Assembly (NCBI GenBank): GCA_943846755.1
Contig: OX044365.1
Location: 1,116,001 to 1,180,000, forward strand
DNA from: UBA8752 sp002336475
GTDB taxonomy: Bacteria > Bacteroidota > Bacteroidia > Flavobacteriales_D > Sanyastnellaceae
DNA: 64,000 bases
Direction: 5' to 3'
Within the stretch, counting starts at the first letter, position 1. Each line of letters opens with the position of its first letter. Below are positions 55,901-61,900 of this stretch, one piece after another. A program made the translations under genes and the position numbers. Under the pieces are notes generated by a model that saw nothing but the letters and a program-made list of their open reading frames with translations, was not told the origin of the DNA and made no database searches.

Positions 55901-58900
55901 GTGTCTTCGATGGTGAATCGAGCTGTACTGCTGGACGTATTGCCACTGGCATCTTCAGCAGTGAATGTCACGTCCACATATCCAGACATGCCGCACACCG
56001 CTACAAAGTTTGAAGCGTCGTAATTGTTGTCCCATGAATCGACGGCACAATTGTCAGAAGCTGTGGCGCCACCATTGTTGGTCAACCAACTGTTCAAGGC
56101 AGCTGTATTGCCTGCCCCGTCGCATTCGACGGTCTCATCCGACGCTTGGGTCAGGATGATGGGGCTTTCATTGTCCTCTACCGTAACGGTGAAGGTGGAC
56201 GTAGTCACGTTGCTGTTCACATCCGTCACCGTCATGGTCACTGAATTTGGACCCAGATCAGAGCAGTCGAAATCCATATCACTCAAAGTGATGGTGTCAA
56301 TCGCACAGTTGTCAGAAGAACCATTATTGGCTTCAGCTACTGTGATGCTCCCCGCTCCAGTGGCGTCAAGTACAACCGTCAGGTCCTGAGCAATCGCTAT
56401 AGGAGCCACGTTGTCTTGAACCGTGATCGTAGAAGTACAGGTGCTCGTGTTGCCGTTCACATCCGTCACCGTCATGGTGACGGTGTTGGTGCCGACATCT
56501 GCGCAAGTGAAGTCCGACTTATCCAGCGTCATCGTAGCGATGCTGCAGTTGTCAGAAGAACCGTTGTCTACCTGGGCTGCCGTGATGGAACCCGCTCCAG
56601 TGGCGTCAAGCTGAACCGTCAGGTTCTGGCAAATCGCAATTGGGGCCACGTTGTCTTGAACGGTGACCGTAGAAGTACAAGTACCCGTGTTGCCGTTCAC
56701 ATCCGTCACCGTCATGGTCACAGTATTCGCTCCGACATCCGCGCAAGTGAAGTTCATCTTATCCAACGTCATCGTAGCGATGCTGCAGTTGTCAAAGGAG
56801 CCGTTGTCTACCTGGGCTGCCGTGATGGAACCCGCTCCAGAAGCGTCAAGCTGAACCGTCAGGTTCTGGCAAATCGCTGTGGGGTTGATGTTGTCTTGAA
56901 CCGTGATCGTGGAAGTACAGGTGCTCACGTTGCCGTTTACATCTGTCACCGTCATGGTCACCGTGTTGGGACCTACATCCGCGCAGGTAAAGTCCTCCGT
57001 ATCCAACGTCATCGTAGCGATGCTGCAGTTGTCAAAGGAGCCGTTGTCTACCTGGGCTGCCGTGATGGAACCCGCTCCAGAAGCGTCAAGCTGAACCGTC
57101 AGGTCCTGGCAAATCGCTGTGGGGTTGATGTTGTCTTGAACCGTGATCGTGGAAGTACAGGTGCTCACGTTGCCGTTCACATCCGTCACCGTCATGGTGA
57201 CGGTGTTGGTGCCGACCTCTGCACAAGTGAAGTCCGACTTATCCAGCGTCTTCGTGGCGATGCTGCAGTTGTCAGAGGAGCCGTTGTCTACCTGGGCTGC
57301 CGTGATGGAACCCGCTCCAGAAGCGTCAAGCTGAACCGTCAGGTTCTGGCAAAGCGCAATAGGGGCCACGTTGTCTTGAACGGTGACCGTAGAAGTACAA
57401 GTACCCGTGTTGCCGTTCACATCCGTCACCGTCATGGTCACAGTATTCGCTCCGACATCCGCGCAAGTGAAGTTCATCTTATCCAACGTCATCGTAGCGA
57501 TGCTGCAGTTGTCAAAGGAGCCGTTGTCTACCTGGGCTGCCGTGATGGAACCCGCTCCGGAAGCGTCAAGCTGAACCGTCAGGTCCTGGCAAATCGCTGT
57601 GGGGTTGATGTTGTCTTGAACCGTGATCGTGGAAGTACACGTGCTCACGTTGCCGTTTACATCTGTCACCGTCATGGTCACCGTGTTGGGACCTACATCC
57701 GCGCAGGTAAAGTCCTCCGTATCCAACGTCATCGTAGCGATGCTGCAGTTGTCAAAGGAGCCGTTGTCTACCTGGGCTGCCGTGATGGAACCCGCTCCAG
57801 AAGCGTCAAGCTGAACCGTCAGGTCCTGGCAAATCGCTGTGGGGTTGATGTTGTCTTGAACCGTGATCGTGGAAGTACAGGTGCTCACGTTGCCGTTCAC
57901 ATCCGTCACCGTCATGGTGACGGTGTTGGTGCCGATCTCTGCGCAAGTGAAGTCCGACTTATCCAGCGTCATCGTAGCGATGCTGCAGTTGTCAGAAGAA
58001 CCGTTGTCTACCTGGGCTGCCGTGATGGAACCCGCTCCAGAAGCGTCAAGCTGAACCGTCAGGTCCTGGCAAATCGCTGTGGGGTTGATGTTGTCTTGAA
58101 CCGTGATCGTGGAAGTACACGTGCTCGTGTTGCCGTTGACATCTGTCACCGTCATGGTCACAGTATTCGCTCCGACATCCGCGCAAGTGAAGTTCATATT
58201 ATCCAGCGTCATCGTAGCGATGCTGCAGTTGTCAAAGGAGCCGTTGTCAACCTGGGCTGCCGTGATGGAACCCGCTCCGGAAGCGTCAAGCTGAACCGTC
58301 AGGTTCTGGCAAATCGCTGTGGGGTTGATGTTGTCCTGTACTGTCACCACAGCGGTCTCGGTATCTGAATTCCCGTAGATATCGGTCACCGTCAAGGTCA
58401 CCGTGTTGGCGCCTACGTTGGTGCAGTCGAAGCTGCTGTTGTCCAGCGTCATCGAGGCGATGCCACAATTGTCAGTCGATCCGTTGTTTACCTGAGCAGA
58501 CGTAATGGCAGCTGCTCCTGATGGGTCAAGCTGAACGGTTAAGTTCTGGGTCGCCGCGACGGGGTTTTCAGTATCGTTCACCGTTACGGTGAAGGAAGAA
58601 GTGGTCACACTTCCGCTGGCGTCGGTTGCGGTGTATGTCACCGTTGTCGGCGTTCCAACAGCGAATGTGTCGCCAGGATTGTGGGTAGACGTGAGGGTAC
58701 CGCCGCTGCAGTTGTCTGCACTCGTGGGCACAGTCCAAGTGACGTCTGCCTCACACTCACCAAGATCATTGCTTTCTACAATGTTCTCAGGATCTCCGGT
58801 GACTGTATCAAATGTGATGGTAGGAGCGCCACCCGCACCCACAGTCACTGTGGCTGTTGCTGTAGAAGAAAGTCCACAGTCATCCACCACCGTCAATGTC

Positions 58901-61900
58901 ACGGTCTGGTCACCAATATCATCGCAGTCAAAGCTAGATGGACTCACGGTCATCGTCACACTGCCACAACCATCTGAAGAACCTCCATCGATGTCTGCAA
59001 CCGTAATAGACGCATTGCCTGTACCATCCAATACTGTCGAGAAATTGTTGGCCAACGCCTGAGGAGCGGTGGTGTCTTGAATGGTAAATGTTGCCGTAGA
59101 TGAAACTGTATTGCCACAATCGTCACTGGCAATGAACTCAATGGTCAATGCTCCGGTGGCTCCGCAGAGGTCACTTATTGTTCCGTAACCACTTTCATCC
59201 CATGTGACATTGCTTCCGCAGAGGTCGTCATCGACCCGGGCGCCCCCGTGGTCGTCCAGCCATGCTTGCAGTGCTGCGGTGTTGCCGCTTCCATCACATT
59301 CTACTGTCTCGTCCATCGCTGCGACAGAGAGATTTGGCGCGGTCGTATCCTCAATCGTGAAAATCGCTGATGTGTTGGCCACATTGCCGCAATCATCAGT
59401 CGCCGAGAAAATGACCTCAACAGCTCCGCTTCCAGCACAGGTCATACCGAGGCCTGAGAAGTTGTTGCTCCAAGTCACATTACCACAGACATCATCTGCG
59501 ATACCGGCACCACCGTTCGATGCCAACCATGCTGCGAGGTCTTCTGTGTTTCCAAGGCCATCACATTCAACTGTGACATTGGTTGCCTCAGATGCGATCG
59601 CAGGAGGGGTTGTATCCTCGATGGTAAAGGTGGCCTGGGTGTCGGTTGAGTTGTTGTTGGCATCGGTCACAGTGAAGGTCACCGTTGCAGCAAATGCGCC
59701 ACCACAGGTTTCCAACAAGGTTGCAGGATCGGGACTGTATGTCCAAACCAAACCTCCGCAAGCATCCGTGGCGGTAGCACCACCATTGTTGTTGACCCAT
59801 GCGGTCAGCAAAGCAGATTGGTCGGTACCGTCACATTCCACATTTTCGTCGAGTGCCGGGGCGATGATGGTGGGCGGCACGTTGTCCACCACAGTGACAT
59901 TCGCAGTTGCATCCGCAGAATTGCCGCAATCATCGGTCACCGTCAATGTCACTGCATTCACCCCTACATCAGCACAGGAGAAACTGGACTTGCTCAATGT
60001 CAGGTCGACATCGCTGCACAAATCAGATGATCCTGCATCCAGATTCGAACCGAGCAAAGTGCCGGTACCGGCTGCAGATAAATAAAGGGTATAGTCTTGG
60101 GCACTGGCTACTGGATCGGTTGTATCCACGAAGGTGAAACTGGCATCCATTGATGTTGCTCTGTCACAATCATCCAATGCGGTGAATGTCACTTGCACGG
60201 TTCCCGTGGCACCGCAGCCATCTGAAAATTCTACCAAGCCTTCGTCACCCAAATCACCGTAATTGTTCTCGAACCTGACTGTGCTGCAAACTTCTGTTGC
60301 TGCAGCGCCTGCATTGTTCGCGAGCCAAGCATTGAATTCATCCCACATTGCCGGTCCGCATTCCGCGGTTCCATTGACTGGATTGACTGTGAAGGTTGGC
60401 GCCGTGGTGTCTTCAACTGTAAAGGTGGCCTGAGTAACGGATGTATTTCCGCATTCATCTTCCGCGGTGAACACCACTGATACGGAACTGGTTGCTCCGC
60501 ACGTAAGTGCCATGGTTTGGAAGTCATTGGACCACTCTACCGAACCACATTCATCCGTTGCTGTCGCTCCTGCGTTGTTATCCAACCACTCTTGAATGTC
60601 CGCAGTATTCCCGAGCCCATCACATTCCGCGGAGCCATTCGCTGCAGCCGAGGTGATGGTCGGCGGCGTTGTATCCGCTACTTTAAAGACTGCAGTAGTT
60701 GTGGCAGAATTGCTGCAATCGTCTGTCGCAGTAAATACGACTTGAACAGAGTCACCAGAGCAAATGGAGCCCATCGAAATGTAATTGTCTGACCAACTTA
60801 CTGTCCCACAGTTATCACTGGCGACTGCACCGCCGTTAGCGGCGCGCCAAGCATTGAATTCAGCCGTGTGGTCTGCACCGTCACACTCGATCACTTTATC
60901 AGCAGCCTCCGTTACAAAAACGGGAGCAGTGGAATCCACAATGGTCAGTACCTGCGTGTGGGAGTTCGCATTTCCGCATGCATCCTGAACGCTCCAATTC
61001 CGAGTAATCTCGTAACTGTCAGGGCAGGCGCCAGCAGCGCTTGTCTCTGAGAAGCTAACCGTCGCTGCCCCAGTGCACGCATCCGTGGCAGTCAGCGTTG
61101 CTGGTGTAGGCACGTTGTCACACTCAAAAGTGCCACTCTGAGGAAGGGTTTCATTGAAACTCGGAGCAGTATTGTCTGCGACCGTGAATGTAGCCGTCGT
61201 TGAAACCGTATTCAGGCCTGCGTCAGTGTATGTAAAGGTCACGGGTATTGAGCCAGGACCAGGGAGTACCTCAATGCCACAAGCGATTGTGAAGGAGGCT
61301 TGATCGGCGTCATTGTCCCAAGTTCCTCCTGGACAATTGTCCGTCACACTTGCCCCTCCGTAGCTCGATAACCATGCTTGGAAATCTGCATTATTACCGG
61401 TGCCATCACATTCTACCGTCTGCCCAGAAGCAGCCTGAGAAATGACGGGCGCGATGTTGTCCTCAACCGTGATTGTAGAATTACACGTGCTCGTGTTGCC
61501 GTTCACATCCGTCACCGTCAGGGTGACGGTCTTGGTGCCGATATCTGCGCAGTCGAAGTCCGTCTGATCCAACGTCATCGTATCGATGCTGCAGTTGTCA
61601 GAAGAACCGTTGTTGACCTGGGCTGCCGTGATGGAACCCGCTCCAGAAGCGTCAAGCTGAACCGTCAGGTCCTGGCAAATCGCAATAGGGGCCACGTTGT
61701 CTTGAACCGTGACCGTGGAAGTACAAGTACCCGTGTTGCCGTTTATATCCGTCACCGTCATGGTCACAGTGTTGGCACCGACATCCGCGCAAGTGAAGTT
61801 CATCTTATCCAGCGCCAGCGTTGTGATGACGCAGTTGTCGAAAGAACCGTTGTTGACCTGGGATGCCGTGATAGATCCCGCTCCAGAAGCGTCAAGCTGA

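Noticed and set aside
56416..58368. 650-residue plus-strand repetitive frame opposite array 2
   Set aside because: A tandem repeat lacking a stop in one unit lacks it in all, so a long antisense frame is expected. The minus strand frame continues through the whole gene and has sensible domains.
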